From: Balneola vulgaris DSM 17893
GTDB lineage: Bacteria > Bacteroidota > Rhodothermia > Balneolales > Balneolaceae
Length of the DNA: 64,000 nucleotides
Direction: 5' to 3'
Assembly (NCBI RefSeq): GCF_000375465.1
Contig: NZ_AQXH01000001.1
Location: forward strand, 62,130-126,129
How positions within the stretch are numbered: the stretch's first letter is position 1; every line of letters begins with the position of its first letter. Shown piece by piece: positions 27,057 to 37,728 of this stretch. A program made the translations under genes and the position numbers. The notes under the pieces are model-generated. The model was not told the DNA's origin. It worked only from the letters and a program-made list of their open reading frames with translations, and made no database searches.

Positions 27057-28379
27057 TTATTTCACACGTTTTAGCAGAACGCCAAAGTGCCCATCACAAC
27101 CATGTTTGTGTGGATAGGTTTGATAAGCTTTGCCGTCTTCAGCTAAGATCTCTTCAGGTACAAAATCTTCAAGCGATTCAAGTACGAAGTTGTCTTCCAT
27201 TTTGTCGAGAAGCTTATGCACTTGGTCCATGTTCTCTTCTGGCTCTAGTGAACACGTACTGTACACTAAACGGCCACCAAGTTTAACCATGTTCGCTGCT
27301 TCTTCGAGCAATTGCTCTTGCAGCTCAACAGCTTTTCTTAAGCCTTCTTCATCACGTCTCCAACGTAAATCGGCACGTTTGCTTAGTACACCTGTTCCTG
27401 TACATGGTGCATCAAGTAAAACAGCATCGGCGAGGGGTAATGAAAGTTCGAGTACATCACCACGACGGATTTTGATGTTTTCAGCACCGAAGTTGAGAGC
27501 GCTTTCAGCAAGTTTTTCTAAACGCTCTGCGGAAATATCCACAGAAAGTATATCGCTTTTTGCTTCAGTTAAATCAGCAATCATGATACTTTTGGTACCT
27601 GGAGCGGCACACAAGTCGTAAATTTTCTCACCTGGCTGAGGATCGAGTACAAAGGGTGCAAAACCAGCCGCTAGATCTTGAACATGGCAAAGGCCTTTCG
27701 CAAATAATCCTTTTTCGATGAATGGCTGCACGCTGTCTACTTTGTAGAAATTTGGTAACCAATCGCTCGCTTCAAATTCGATGCCCATTTTATCCATGCG
27801 CATTTCAAAATTCTCAGGTTTAGTACGAATGGTGTTAACACGCACAAAGTAATTTGGACGCGTATTATTCGCTTGCATTAACTGGAAAGCTTCACGCTCA
27901 CCATAACGTTTACTCCAACGAGCTACTAACCACTCAGGGTGTGAAAATGTAGTAGCTACTAACTTAGTACGGTCTTTAAATGCTGGCTTTGGTAAGTTTT
28001 GTTCTTCACGCTGAAGGTTGCGAAGAATTGCGTTTACAAGGTCGCCTGTTTTTGAACCTAACATGTACTTAGCGATGTCTACCGCTTCGTTGATAGCTGC
28101 ATAATCTGGAGTGCTATCCATAAATAGCATATCGTAAATAGCTAAACGAAGGATGTTCTTTAGCTCAGGCTTCATATCCTCTAAACTCACCGACGAAAAG
28201 TGGTCGATTAGGAAGTCGAGGTAACTTCTTTTGCGAAGAATATTCTGAACATACTCGCGTACCTGAGCTTTCTCTCTTGAGTCCAACTCATTGGCAAGGG
28301 AGTAGTCTAAAATTTTTTCTCTATCGAATTCTAGTAGAATTTCTACACTGACGGATCTTTCTGATAATTCGGGTTCCAA
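27057..28379 (-). CDS. rsmB: 16S rRNA m5C967 methyltransferase, RsmB/Fmu type
   Basis: It has an N-terminal NusB-like RNA-binding domain and a C-terminal Rossmann methyltransferase. SAM motif I is DLCAAPGTKS, motif IV DAPCTGTGVLSKR carries the release cysteine, and motif VI YSTCSLEPEEN carries the catalytic cysteine. The start is uncertain: the frame stays open to a TTG at 28466, but that 5' extension contains two terminator-like hairpins. No ATG or GTG lies near the expected N-terminus. The TTG at 28379 places the start about ten residues before the conserved RSVSVEILLEF, as in E. coli RsmB, so I report that one. Confidence 0.9.
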   Translation of the reverse strand: MEPELSERSVSVEILLEFDREKILDYSLANELDSREKAQVREYVQNILRKRSYLDFLIDHFSSVSLEDMKPELKNILRLAIYDMLFMDSTPDYAAINEAVDIAKYMLGSKTGDLVNAILRNLQREEQNLPKPAFKDRTKLVATTFSHPEWLVARWSKRYGEREAFQLMQANNTRPNYFVRVNTIRTKPENFEMRMDKMGIEFEASDWLPNFYKVDSVQPFIEKGLFAKGLCHVQDLAAGFAPFVLDPQPGEKIYDLCAAPGTKSIMIADLTEAKSDILSVDISAERLEKLAESALNFGAENIKIRRGDVLELSLPLADAVLLDAPCTGTGVLSKRADLRWRRDEEGLRKAVELQEQLLEEAANMVKLGGRLVYSTCSLEPEENMDQVHKLLDKMEDNFVLESLEDFVPEEILAEDGKAYQTYPHKHGCDGHFGVLLKRVK

Positions 28380-28414
28380 TGGACTCAGGTTTTTAATTGA
28401 TGTTAGGTGCTTAT

Positions 28415-28439
28415 AAAAAAAGGTGATCGAGCCACCTTT
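28415..28439 (-). terminator. terminator-like hairpin in the muiA-rsmB gap (second of tandem pair)
   Basis: On the minus strand, arms AAAGGTG and CACCTTT around a 7-base loop run straight into seven T residues. It lies in the open extension of the rsmB frame, arguing that translation starts further downstream. Confidence 0.75.
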
Positions 28440-28456
28440 ATTGTTTGAATGCTTCA

Positions 28457-28485
28457 AAAGAAACAAGCCGGTTTCTAGCCGGCTT
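28457..28485 (-). terminator. terminator-like hairpin in the muiA-rsmB gap (first of tandem pair)
   Basis: Arms AAGCCGG / CCGGCTT (7 bp, loop of 7) are followed on the minus strand by a T-rich tail (GTTTCTTTTG). It lies 93 bp downstream of the leftward MuiA-like gene. Confidence 0.75.
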
Positions 28486-28577
28486 TATTTCCTTCAAAGA
28501 TAAAATATTGTGAGGGGAGTTGCTAATGCAACTATATCAAAAATCACAGAAATATTTCGTGTTTTAACACCGCTAAA

Positions 28578-30170
28578 TCAGTATATCACACGCTTACCTT
28601 TAGGATATTCCATTTGATAGCTCAATCGTAGCACCTTTTGTTCGCCCGCTTTCAAGTTAAGATTCCAGCTCACAATTCCCGACTCTTTATTGAGCGTACC
28701 ATCGCTCAGATCTCTAACCGAAATCTTGATGCTTTCATCGGTGGATAGTGGTACTTGATCTTCTATTTTTATACTAATAGGGGCTTGTTTGGTGTTTTTA
28801 ATGGTGATTTCATACACCAATGTTTCACGTGTTTTATTGCCAAAGAAATTTCGTTCTTCAAATTCTTTAAGTTTTTCCCGACTAATAAGAATGCGTTCAT
28901 CTTTCCCTAAAGAAAGTTGAAGTGAATCTTCGATGGTGTAAGGATCAATCGTTGAATTCCCAATAAATTGATTATTGAAGAATATTTGAGCGTCACCATT
29001 TATTAAATCAAGGGACTCCCAATCCTCAATATTTCCCGTTAAAAATGCGTACTTAGCATGCTTAGGTACGGCGTAGTAGTCGTAACTAGTGTTGGCATCT
29101 TCGGTTCTAATGGTTGTGGTATGCCAGTCTCCATCGGAAGGCACACTAAACGGTTTGTCTAACTTATAGTTGAAGTTGGTTTGATTCTGAACAATACTAA
29201 CTCCTGGGGCTTTAGCTTTGAGTTGATCATTTCCATATCCCGTAATTACGACCTCCTCTAATTGCATATCTTGAGCCACTGGAGCTTGGCGACGTGGACG
29301 AGGAATGGAAGTATAAAACTGAGCATAAGCTGGGTTCAATTCTGGCAACTCAAAACCTACACTTGGGTCTGCAGAGCTAATGGTAAAAGCGATATTCTCC
29401 CAGTCGAATCCGGTGTTTTGGTAAATATTGGCTTTGTAGCTTAGGGTGATGTTGTCGGTAATATCAGGGGTTCTGATTTCATAACTTGGTTCCCTTCCCG
29501 CCCCATGAACCATATAACTTAAAGTGAAATCTACCTTCTGTGCATTATTAGATTCTACTATTGCTATCACTTCCTGTGCTGTTTCGCGGCCATTCGCACC
29601 TAACACATTTAGTTGATTATTAACCTTTCGAATCTGTTCGTTTAGTTCTTTGCTGGAGTGATTCAACGCTCGTTTGTCACCTTGCAAGCGCTTGAACTCA
29701 GTTCGATAGGTCGTTAAAACCTGAGTAAGTTCTGATGCATCTAAAGCTTCATTTTTAAGTCCTTGTAGAGCAGCTTGAATCACTTCTAATTCTTGCTCAT
29801 TAACGATGAGGTCAGATTTATTTAGCTCTAGTTTGTCTTGAAGAATTACTTTTTGGCGCTCTAATGCCTCAATTTCTGCTCGTTTAACCGAATTACTCAG
29901 ATAATTCATTCGGCTGTTTTGAGAGTAGAGGGTGAAAGAGCCGTTAGATTGAATACTTATAGAATTGGCCTGTAGATAGCGTGAGAGTTTAGGGAAGATG
30001 AGTACGGTTTTACCGGGCTTCAGGGTTGCGGTGCCCACGCGTACAATCTGTGCTTGAGATCGATAAACCGTTACATCTTCAATGTTAGTGGATACTGTTA
30101 CGGTATCTGCTTGAGCGTTTGCGCCCATAGGTGCGCTCAAAAATAGGAGGAGGAGCAATAGCGTATTCAT
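28578..30170 (-). CDS. MuiA-family protein (DUF4140/DUF4139), secreted
   Basis: 530 residues with a signal peptide (LLLLLLFLSAPMGANA). The N-terminal DUF4140 region (VEDVTVYRSQAQIVRVG-like, about 30-50) is followed by a coiled coil (about 95-190) and the beta-rich DUF4139 region to the C-terminus (GKDERILISREKLKEF; YQMEYPKGKRVIY). Bacteroidota members are annotated 'mucoidy inhibitor MuiA', with no firm biochemistry. Odd feature: a LEEVVITGYGN segment (about 303-313), which resembles the plug signature of SusC/TonB-dependent proteins, sits between the two domains. It is leftward, single, with tandem terminators downstream. Confidence 0.85.
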   Translation of the reverse strand: MNTLLLLLLFLSAPMGANAQADTVTVSTNIEDVTVYRSQAQIVRVGTATLKPGKTVLIFPKLSRYLQANSISIQSNGSFTLYSQNSRMNYLSNSVKRAEIEALERQKVILQDKLELNKSDLIVNEQELEVIQAALQGLKNEALDASELTQVLTTYRTEFKRLQGDKRALNHSSKELNEQIRKVNNQLNVLGANGRETAQEVIAIVESNNAQKVDFTLSYMVHGAGREPSYEIRTPDITDNITLSYKANIYQNTGFDWENIAFTISSADPSVGFELPELNPAYAQFYTSIPRPRRQAPVAQDMQLEEVVITGYGNDQLKAKAPGVSIVQNQTNFNYKLDKPFSVPSDGDWHTTTIRTEDANTSYDYYAVPKHAKYAFLTGNIEDWESLDLINGDAQIFFNNQFIGNSTIDPYTIEDSLQLSLGKDERILISREKLKEFEERNFFGNKTRETLVYEITIKNTKQAPISIKIEDQVPLSTDESIKISVRDLSDGTLNKESGIVSWNLNLKAGEQKVLRLSYQMEYPKGKRVIY

Positions 30171-30235
30171 AGGGAAGGGGTTGTTTCATGTTTCTACTAA
30201 CTATGATGAATAACGAGGAATTGCTTGTTTATTAT

Positions 30236-31279
30236 TCAATAACTGTGCTCATCCAATTCAACACGACCTCTAAATACCCAAAAAACAAAGAGTGAATAAA
30301 AGATAGCAAGAGGTGCACCAATCGAAGCAATTGTAAGCATTATACCCAATGACTTCTGTGAAGCTGCGGCATTATATATATTCAATGTATTAGCTTCTGC
30401 CACAGTAGATACCAAAATGTTTGGGTACAAATTCAATGCAGCTACTATCAGCAGTAAGCAGATGGTTATACCCGAGAATAGGAAAGCCGGGAAGTATTTT
30501 CGGTGTGCTATCAATCGGGTAATATTCGAAATGGTAAGCACCATAAGAATAGGGACTATGAATAATGAGGGGTGCTCTTTAAAGATTTGTGTTTGCTCGG
30601 GTAGATAGAGCATGGTATAAAACGAAAGGATGATGAACATGATCACAAATCCAATTACAGTATAGCGCACAAAATGGGTGACCTTTGTTAACAACTTCCC
30701 TTTTGTTTTCAGGGATAAGTAAATAGCTCCATGCATCATAAATAAAGCCAGTGTTGTAAAGCCTACAATGATTGCATAAGGATTTAAAAATCCAAGCCAA
30801 TGCCCTGCGAACTCAAAATCAGAATCAAGGGGAATGCCCTGCATAACATTTCCAAGAAGGATGCCCAGGATGAATGCGAGTAAAATACTTGATATACAAT
30901 AACTCACGTCCCAAGTGGTGCGCCACCAACTCATTTCTTCTTTACTGCGGAATTCGATGGAAGCGGCTCTGAATATGAGCAACACTAGAAATAGAATGAT
31001 AGGGATATAAAAAGCGGAGAATAAAGTGGCATACACTTCAGGGAAGCCGGCAAAGAGGGTTCCTCCTCCAATAACTAGCCAAACTTCATTTCCATCCCAA
31101 ACGGGCCCAATAGCATTGAAGGCAATACGTCTGTTTTCATCTCCTTTAATGAATAGATGAAGTGCTCCAGCTCCCATGTCGAAGCCATCTAAAATGGCAT
31201 AGCCTGAAAACACAGCACCCACAACAAGAAACCACCAAGTATTGTAATCTAGTCCTAAGAAATATTCGAGTTCTGTCAT
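30236..31279 (-). CDS. cydB: cytochrome bd ubiquinol oxidase subunit II
   Basis: 347-residue integral membrane subunit with about eight or nine transmembrane helices. The conserved opening YNTWWFLVVGAVFSGYAILDGFDMGAG (shown in parts: GYAILDGFDMGAG, about 27-39) and GPVWDGNEVWLVIGGG (about 58-73) are standard CydB motifs. It pairs with CydA, encoded 7 bp upstream on the same strand, to form the high-affinity quinol:O2 oxidoreductase. No CydX-like small ORF or cydDC genes are adjacent. Confidence 0.97.
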   Translation of the reverse strand: MTELEYFLGLDYNTWWFLVVGAVFSGYAILDGFDMGAGALHLFIKGDENRRIAFNAIGPVWDGNEVWLVIGGGTLFAGFPEVYATLFSAFYIPIILFLVLLIFRAASIEFRSKEEMSWWRTTWDVSYCISSILLAFILGILLGNVMQGIPLDSDFEFAGHWLGFLNPYAIIVGFTTLALFMMHGAIYLSLKTKGKLLTKVTHFVRYTVIGFVIMFIILSFYTMLYLPEQTQIFKEHPSLFIVPILMVLTISNITRLIAHRKYFPAFLFSGITICLLLIVAALNLYPNILVSTVAEANTLNIYNAAASQKSLGIMLTIASIGAPLAIFYSLFVFWVFRGRVELDEHSY

Positions 31280-31286
31280 GGTCTTA

Positions 31287-32657
31287 TTATTTAGCAGGTG
31301 ATAGTTTATCGGTATACATATCGGAGGTGTCGGTATCGAGTTCCTCAGGTCCGTGTTGAATTTTCTTATTCAAAAGATATATAAACAGTAAGAAGAGGAT
31401 GAAATACACAATACCAAAGAGGATAATGGAAAAGAGCACTTGTCCTGCTTGTACCGACTTAGAAAGTGCATCAGAAGTGCGAAGTAGGTTATACACGACC
31501 CATGGCTGTCGTCCCATTTCAGCGGCGAACCATCCCGCTTGATTCGCAATTTGAGGAAACAACACCGATGGCACAAAAACCCAAAGCAGCCATCGTGTTT
31601 GAAATAGTTTGCCCCTCCACAGATAAAAGCAGGCACAAAGTGTGAGTGCTATTAAAATCATACCAATGGATACCATAATATGATAAAACTGAAAGACGGC
31701 ATTCACAGCATCGGGTTGATCTTCTCGGGCGAAATCATTGAGACCTGTTACAGGAGCGTCAAAATTTTGGTGAAGTAGGAAACTCGTTCCTCCAGGAATT
31801 GCAAGGCCCGTTACTTTTTGTGCTTCCCGGTTCACCCAACCAAATAAGTAGAGGTCGGCCGGTTTAGAGGAATCAAAATGGCCTTCCATTGCGGCTAGCT
31901 TTGCAGGTTGATGTTCTGCTACAACTTCTGCGGAGGAGTGTCCGCTTACCAATTGGAGTAATGAACAGGTTGTAGCTACCATCAAGGCAATTTTGAAGGC
32001 ACTTTTGGAAGACTCAACATGGCGTTTTTTAAGCAGGTACCATGCACTTACACTCAACACCATAAAAGCACCCGCTAATAAAGATCCATTCCAAACATGA
32101 AGCACACGATCTACACTCGAAGGATTAAAAACCATGGCCCAAAAATCAACGATCTCGGCACGCGCATCCATGCCTTCCCCTACAATATGATACCCCGTGG
32201 GGGTTTGTTGCCATGAGTTTGCAACCACAATCCATACCGCTGAAAACATACTTCCTATCCAAACTCCTACCGTGGCAATAAAATGGACAGGTGGACTGGT
32301 TCGGTTCCACCCAAATAAAAGTATACCCAGAAAACCCGATTCTAGGGCAAAAGCAAAAAGCCCTTCGGCAGCAAGTGCACTACCAAAGATATCGCCCACA
32401 TACCGGGAGTAGGTAGCCCAGTTGGTACCAAACTCAAACTCCATCACAATGCCTGTAGCTACACCTAGGCCAAAGGTAACGGCAAAGATCTTGGTCCAGA
32501 ACCGAGCTAATTGTTCATACTTTTTATTTTTAGTGATCAGATAGTTTCCTTCAAATAGAACCATCATTAAACCAAGACCAATACTAAGAGGAGGGAAGAT
32601 GTAATGGAAAGCGATAGTGAAGGCGAACTGTATGCGGGATAAAATTTCTACATCCAT
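31287..32657 (-). CDS. cydA: cytochrome bd ubiquinol oxidase subunit I
   Basis: 456-residue haem-bearing subunit. His in [16 protein letters not shown], the [18 protein letters not shown] segment (about 80-97) and the C-terminal motif [17 protein letters not shown] (about 393-409) are diagnostic. At 456 residues it is of the short Q-loop type, not the ~520-residue E. coli long-loop type. It is the first gene of cydAB; the 233 bp between it and the divergent atpD hold the promoters of both but no motif I can assert. Confidence 0.97.
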   Translation of the reverse strand: MDVEILSRIQFAFTIAFHYIFPPLSIGLGLMMVLFEGNYLITKNKKYEQLARFWTKIFAVTFGLGVATGIVMEFEFGTNWATYSRYVGDIFGSALAAEGLFAFALESGFLGILLFGWNRTSPPVHFIATVGVWIGSMFSAVWIVVANSWQQTPTGYHIVGEGMDARAEIVDFWAMVFNPSSVDRVLHVWNGSLLAGAFMVLSVSAWYLLKKRHVESSKSAFKIALMVATTCSLLQLVSGHSSAEVVAEHQPAKLAAMEGHFDSSKPADLYLFGWVNREAQKVTGLAIPGGTSFLLHQNFDAPVTGLNDFAREDQPDAVNAVFQFYHIMVSIGMILIALTLCACFYLWRGKLFQTRWLLWVFVPSVLFPQIANQAGWFAAEMGRQPWVVYNLLRTSDALSKSVQAGQVLFSIILFGIVYFILFLLFIYLLNKKIQHGPEELDTDTSDMYTDKLSPAK

Positions 32658-32887
32658 GAGTGCAAAGCCATTGTTATTACAAGTAGATAAATACGCTGTA
32701 ATAAAGTGAGCATTTATGAAGAGAATGTGAAGGGTGATTTATTTTACACAAATAAAAAAGAGATTATTTTAAGTGCGAAAAACGATTGCCTCTGTTTCTA
32801 TATCTGCCTATCTTTACCAGCCTTTGCAGGAGTGCAAGTTTTAAGAAACTCAACCCACTTAAAATTTTTAATATAATCGCGATTTAG

Positions 32888-34384
<1,497 letters not shown>

Positions 34385-34395
34385 TCAAGGAAACT

Positions 34396-34659
34396 ATGAG
34401 CATCTTTAAAGCACAGATATTAACTCCGGAAGGTTCTTTATACGAAGGTGATGTTACCGGTGTAAAGATGCCTGGAACTCAAGGTAGCTTCGAAGTTAAG
34501 GCCAATCACGCGCCTATCGTATCTACTCTTGAGAAGGGTGAAGTGTTAATCCGTAAGAATGACGGCGACACGAACTACACCATTTCTGGAGGTTTCGTTG
34601 AAGTAGCGAATAACAAGCTTACTCTTCTAGCTGAATCAGTAGTAGAAGAAGAAAAATAA
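34396..34659 (+). CDS. atpC: F1Fo ATP synthase subunit epsilon (short form)
   Basis: 87 residues covering only the N-terminal beta-sandwich domain (FKAQILTPEGSLYEGDVTGVKMPGTQGSFE..., in parts ILTPEGSLYEGDV and GTQGSFEVKANHAPIVS). The C-terminal two-helix domain that inhibits ATP hydrolysis in the ~135-residue E. coli-type subunit is absent. The stop is clean and a terminator follows, so this is a true short form rather than a truncation. Confidence 0.95.
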   Translation: MSIFKAQILTPEGSLYEGDVTGVKMPGTQGSFEVKANHAPIVSTLEKGEVLIRKNDGDTNYTISGGFVEVANNKLTLLAESVVEEEK

Positions 34660-34690
34660 TCCTGTTCTCCAATTCAATTAGGGAACGTAG

Positions 34691-34725
34691 AAAGCCGATC
34701 TTCGATAGAAGGTTGGCTTTTTTTA
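34691..34725 (+). terminator. intrinsic terminator of atpDC
   Basis: Hairpin AAAGCCGATCTTC ... GAAGGTTGGCTTT with a tetraloop, followed by seven T. Confidence 0.92.
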
Positions 34726-34785
34726 TGGCCACTATTCAATATTATTGGTAACTACGACTGCTTGAAACGAGCTTTGTACCATAAA

Positions 34786-34813
34786 CGAGCGATGATCAAA
34801 TGATCATCGCTCG
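34786..34813. terminator. perfect 13-bp palindrome, probable terminator of the SRPBCC gene
   Basis: Arms CGAGCGATGATCA and TGATCATCGCTCG are separated by two bases. It lies 20 bp past the stop of the leftward gene at 34834, with TTTA following on the minus strand. The stem is unusually long and GC-balanced, and the T-tract is short, so a DNA-binding or mRNA-stability role is also possible. Confidence 0.65.
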
Positions 34814-34833
34814 AATATAGTTGAAAGAGTGAG

Positions 34834-35316
34834 CTACTTGCTTAAGATTTCATCAAGCGTATCAAAGATCATACTAAGCCCTTCCTTAACACCCATATCA
34901 ATGATTTGTTTTAAATGCTCTTCAGATGCATAAACAGAAACTATAGTAACATGGGTTTTACCGGCTTCATCTGTAAAGGTATTGGTGAAGGTTGATACCG
35001 GTAGCTCTTCATTGATGGTTCCCTCTTCATTACAAAAAGCATCTTCCCCAGAAAACGATAATTTTGGAGTTATGCGAGTATAAGTAGCTAAACACCAATG
35101 CTCTTCGCCTTCGGGACCACACATAGCATATAAACGGCGTCCACCTTCTCTAAAATCCATTTCTTTGGTTTTTGAAACCCAAGGTTTAGGTGCCCACCAA
35201 AGGTCTAACAGTTCAGCTTCGGTCCAATAGGGCCACACTGTGTCTAAGTCGGCATCAAAAGTTCGTTCTACCGTTAACGTGTTACCATCTTGGGTAAATT
35301 TAGTATCGTTCATCAT
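34834..35316 (-). CDS. AHSA1/SRPBCC-domain protein
   Basis: 160 residues of the activator-of-Hsp90-homology (AHSA1-like) SRPBCC family: LTVERTFDADLDTVWPYWTEAELLDLWWAPKPWVSKTKEMDFREGG opens the domain (key WTEAELLDLWWAP and DFREGG boxes). A C-terminal helix KQIIDMGVKEGLSMIFDTLDEIL closes it. It is encoded 14 bp after an ArsR-type regulator on the same strand, a very common pairing in which the regulator controls the small SRPBCC gene. Ligand unknown. Confidence 0.9.
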   Translation of the reverse strand: MMNDTKFTQDGNTLTVERTFDADLDTVWPYWTEAELLDLWWAPKPWVSKTKEMDFREGGRRLYAMCGPEGEEHWCLATYTRITPKLSFSGEDAFCNEEGTINEELPVSTFTNTFTDEAGKTHVTIVSVYASEEHLKQIIDMGVKEGLSMIFDTLDEILSK

Positions 35317-35330
35317 TAAAACTCCTCATC

Positions 35331-35639
35331 CTATTTTTTGTTTTTTAATAATTGGTCTAGTTGATTGAATCGTTGTTCCCATAATTTTCGGAATGGTTCT
35401 AACCAATCTGCCACTTCAGTAAGTGCTTGAGGGTCAAGCATACAGAATCGTTCACGACCTTCCTTTTTTATGGTAATCACACCACATTCATGTAGATATT
35501 TAACGTGTTGAGAAACGGCTTGTCGGCTCATATCAAATCTATCTGCTAAGGCATTTACGTTGTGAGGGTCTTCTGTTAAAGTTAGAAGGATATCTCTACG
35601 TGTAGGATCGGCGATGGCATTAAATACGTCTCGTCTCAT
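35331..35639 (-). CDS. ArsR-family winged-helix transcriptional regulator
   Basis: 102 residues. The winged helix begins VFNAIADPTRRDILLTL and the recognition helix is MSRQAVSQHVKYL. A wing (IKKEGRERFCML) and a C-terminal helix LEPFRKLWEQRFNQLDQLL follow. No metal-binding cysteine box is present in helix 3, so it is the SRPBCC-associated type of ArsR, not a metal sensor. First gene of a two-gene unit with the AHSA1-like gene; probably autoregulated. Confidence 0.92.
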   Translation of the reverse strand: MRRDVFNAIADPTRRDILLTLTEDPHNVNALADRFDMSRQAVSQHVKYLHECGVITIKKEGRERFCMLDPQALTEVADWLEPFRKLWEQRFNQLDQLLKNKK

Positions 35640-35770
35640 ATCAAAGATGATTAATGTGCAAGTAATTGCTTGCTAATATATACGCAATAATTTACTTGCG
35701 CAAATATGTAGGTATATATTTTTAATGAAGGCATGTTGATATAAGAAAAAGAGGAGGAAATAAGGCTTAG

Positions 35771-36841
35771 TTATTTCTCTAATTCCCCAACAAATACATA
35801 GTTATCGTGGTATCTACCTATATATTTACCGGGGTGTAGATTTTCTAGACGAAGCATCATGCGTTCATCTGAAATACCGGCATAGAAAGGTTTAAAGAGT
35901 TTGCGAATGCCTTTTTTGTGGGCGAACATCCAAAAGAAGAACTGATTAAGCTGACCTACAAGAATACGAGCGCAAAGATGGATAACATTCTTATTCTTAG
36001 AATTATCCATTTCAACCCCTAATAGCTTGAAATTACATTTTGCAAAGAGTTTCTCCATCGTATTATGAGAAAAATAGTGGAGATGTTGAGTAGGGTTGAT
36101 ATAAGTCCAGTGTTCTTTAAACAGCTTATATGTGATGGAGTCAATCGACATTGTGAGCGCAAAGATCTTGGTATCTTTGTGGGCAATTTTTTGAATGGAT
36201 TGTAGCAGGGAAGAAGGGCTTTCAACGTGTTCGATTACATCCCACATCACAATGATGTCAAATTTGTCCTCACCTTCAAAGTCGTCCACATTCATGCAGG
36301 CAATTTGGTGGTCTTGTAAATTATGAAGTGCTTTACCCTTAGCAACACGATCTGGACTTAAATCTACTCCCATGGCATCATAGCCACGTTCTATGGCATC
36401 GTGCACAAATTTCCCATCTCCACACCCTATATCTAGAAGTCGTAGTTTTGAACCTTGTTTACCTTCCGGCTTCCCACAATACTTTTCAATGATATCAAAC
36501 TTCCATTGATATAAATTAGGATTGTATGTCTCTACGCGTTCACCGCTTTCAAAGGCATCTGGAGCATTAGAATCGAACAAATACCAAAAATTTCTCCAGT
36601 TTCCCCCTATAATTTTTTCGGAAGAGTACACTAGGTTTAATTCCTCTGTATTGAATCTAGGATTGGTGTACATCAGTCCGCAATCATCGCAGGTAACAAT
36701 AGTTTGAACTCCCGTCATTTCCTCTTTATTGGGGATATTTCGAGCATACCTGTAATACCTTAATACTTGATCTGAAACGTTTATTTCAAACTTTGTGGTG
36801 TAGCTCTTTGAGCCACAATAATCACAGCTGACGGTTTCCAT
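35771..36841 (-). CDS. class I SAM-dependent methyltransferase with N-terminal zinc-ribbon
   Basis: 356 residues. A zinc-ribbon-like region has CDYCGS at the N-terminus and CDDCGL near residue 50. The methyltransferase domain has motif I LLDIGCGDGKFVHDA and the acidic post-I residue in MGVDLSPDRV, then DIIVMWDVIEHVESP (motif II). This arrangement is that of Methyltransf_23 proteins often found in surface polysaccharide or secondary-metabolite clusters. It stands alone here, so the substrate is unknown. The C-terminal 80 residues contain a basic/hydrophobic segment (HLCARILVGQLNQFFFWMF) that may bind membrane. Confidence 0.88.
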   Translation of the reverse strand: METVSCDYCGSKSYTTKFEINVSDQVLRYYRYARNIPNKEEMTGVQTIVTCDDCGLMYTNPRFNTEELNLVYSSEKIIGGNWRNFWYLFDSNAPDAFESGERVETYNPNLYQWKFDIIEKYCGKPEGKQGSKLRLLDIGCGDGKFVHDAIERGYDAMGVDLSPDRVAKGKALHNLQDHQIACMNVDDFEGEDKFDIIVMWDVIEHVESPSSLLQSIQKIAHKDTKIFALTMSIDSITYKLFKEHWTYINPTQHLHYFSHNTMEKLFAKCNFKLLGVEMDNSKNKNVIHLCARILVGQLNQFFFWMFAHKKGIRKLFKPFYAGISDERMMLRLENLHPGKYIGRYHDNYVFVGELEK

Positions 36842-37012
36842 ATAATTGAATTAATCGAGAGCCACGAATGCGTGGCAGTGTCGTTTTGGTATAAAATATT
36901 GAGTTGAAGTACGGTAAATTATGGGTGGTCTACAACTATGATTAATTACTGTTTAAAATCTATTGGAAATACATACATCAAAAGGTGAATAACCCTATTA
37001 TTCCTTTTTATA

Positions 37013-37708
37013 ATGGCTTGTTTAATGGCAAAGAAAAACTCCTCAACTTCATATAAGAAAACCAAAAAGCCGTGGCCAACCAAAAAGGCTATGGAGCAGG
37101 TGTATGCCATTAATCTTTGGGGTGGGGAAGAAGGTGAATTTTACTCGGGAGATGGCTCACATAATCCCGATATCGTACATCCCTACCTAGAAGTGGTGAC
37201 ATCTTTTCTTCAAGCTTTTGAACACCCACTTTCTGTGTGTGATTTAGGATGTGGAGATTTCAATGTAGGTCGGCAGCTTCTTCCATATGCTTCGCACTAT
37301 CACGCGGTAGACATTGTTGAAGTTTTAATTAGGCACAACAAGACGTTATTTAAAGCGGATCATTTAGAATTTCATTGCTTAGACATAGCCAAAGATGAAC
37401 TACCTAAAGCCGATTGTGCGATGCTGCGACAAGTTCTACAGCATCTTTCAAATGCGGAGATTTCAAGCGTGGTAAATAAACTTCCCACTTACCAGTATGT
37501 GATTGTGACCGAACACCTTCCAGAGGGCAAATTTGAGGCTAATACAGATATAATCTCAGGGCAAGGCACTCGCGTGAAGAAAGGGAGTGGGGTAGAGCTC
37601 ACTCAACCTCCTTTTAACCTAAAACCAAAATCGATGCAGACTATGCTAACGATAAAACCCAATGAGGGAAAGGGGATTATCGTAACTACCATGTATCAGA
37701 TGTTCTAA
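37013..37708 (+). CDS. class I methyltransferase-like protein
   Basis: 231 residues (219 or so from the alternative ATG at 37025-37028, MAKKNSS). Motif I is VCDLGCGDFNVGRQLL and the next acidic strand ends HAVDIV. Further downstream, ADCAMLRQVLQHLSNAEI fits the motif II/post-II region. The N-terminus is lysine-rich (TSYKKTKKPWPTKKA). It resembles bacterial SAM-binding proteins of undefined substrate. It lies divergent from the previous methyltransferase, 171 bp away, and convergent with the beta-lactamase-family gene (20 bp). Confidence 0.78.
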   Translation: MACLMAKKNSSTSYKKTKKPWPTKKAMEQVYAINLWGGEEGEFYSGDGSHNPDIVHPYLEVVTSFLQAFEHPLSVCDLGCGDFNVGRQLLPYASHYHAVDIVEVLIRHNKTLFKADHLEFHCLDIAKDELPKADCAMLRQVLQHLSNAEISSVVNKLPTYQYVIVTEHLPEGKFEANTDIISGQGTRVKKGSGVELTQPPFNLKPKSMQTMLTIKPNEGKGIIVTTMYQMF

Positions 37709-37728
37709 AAAAATTCTATGCTCAATTC

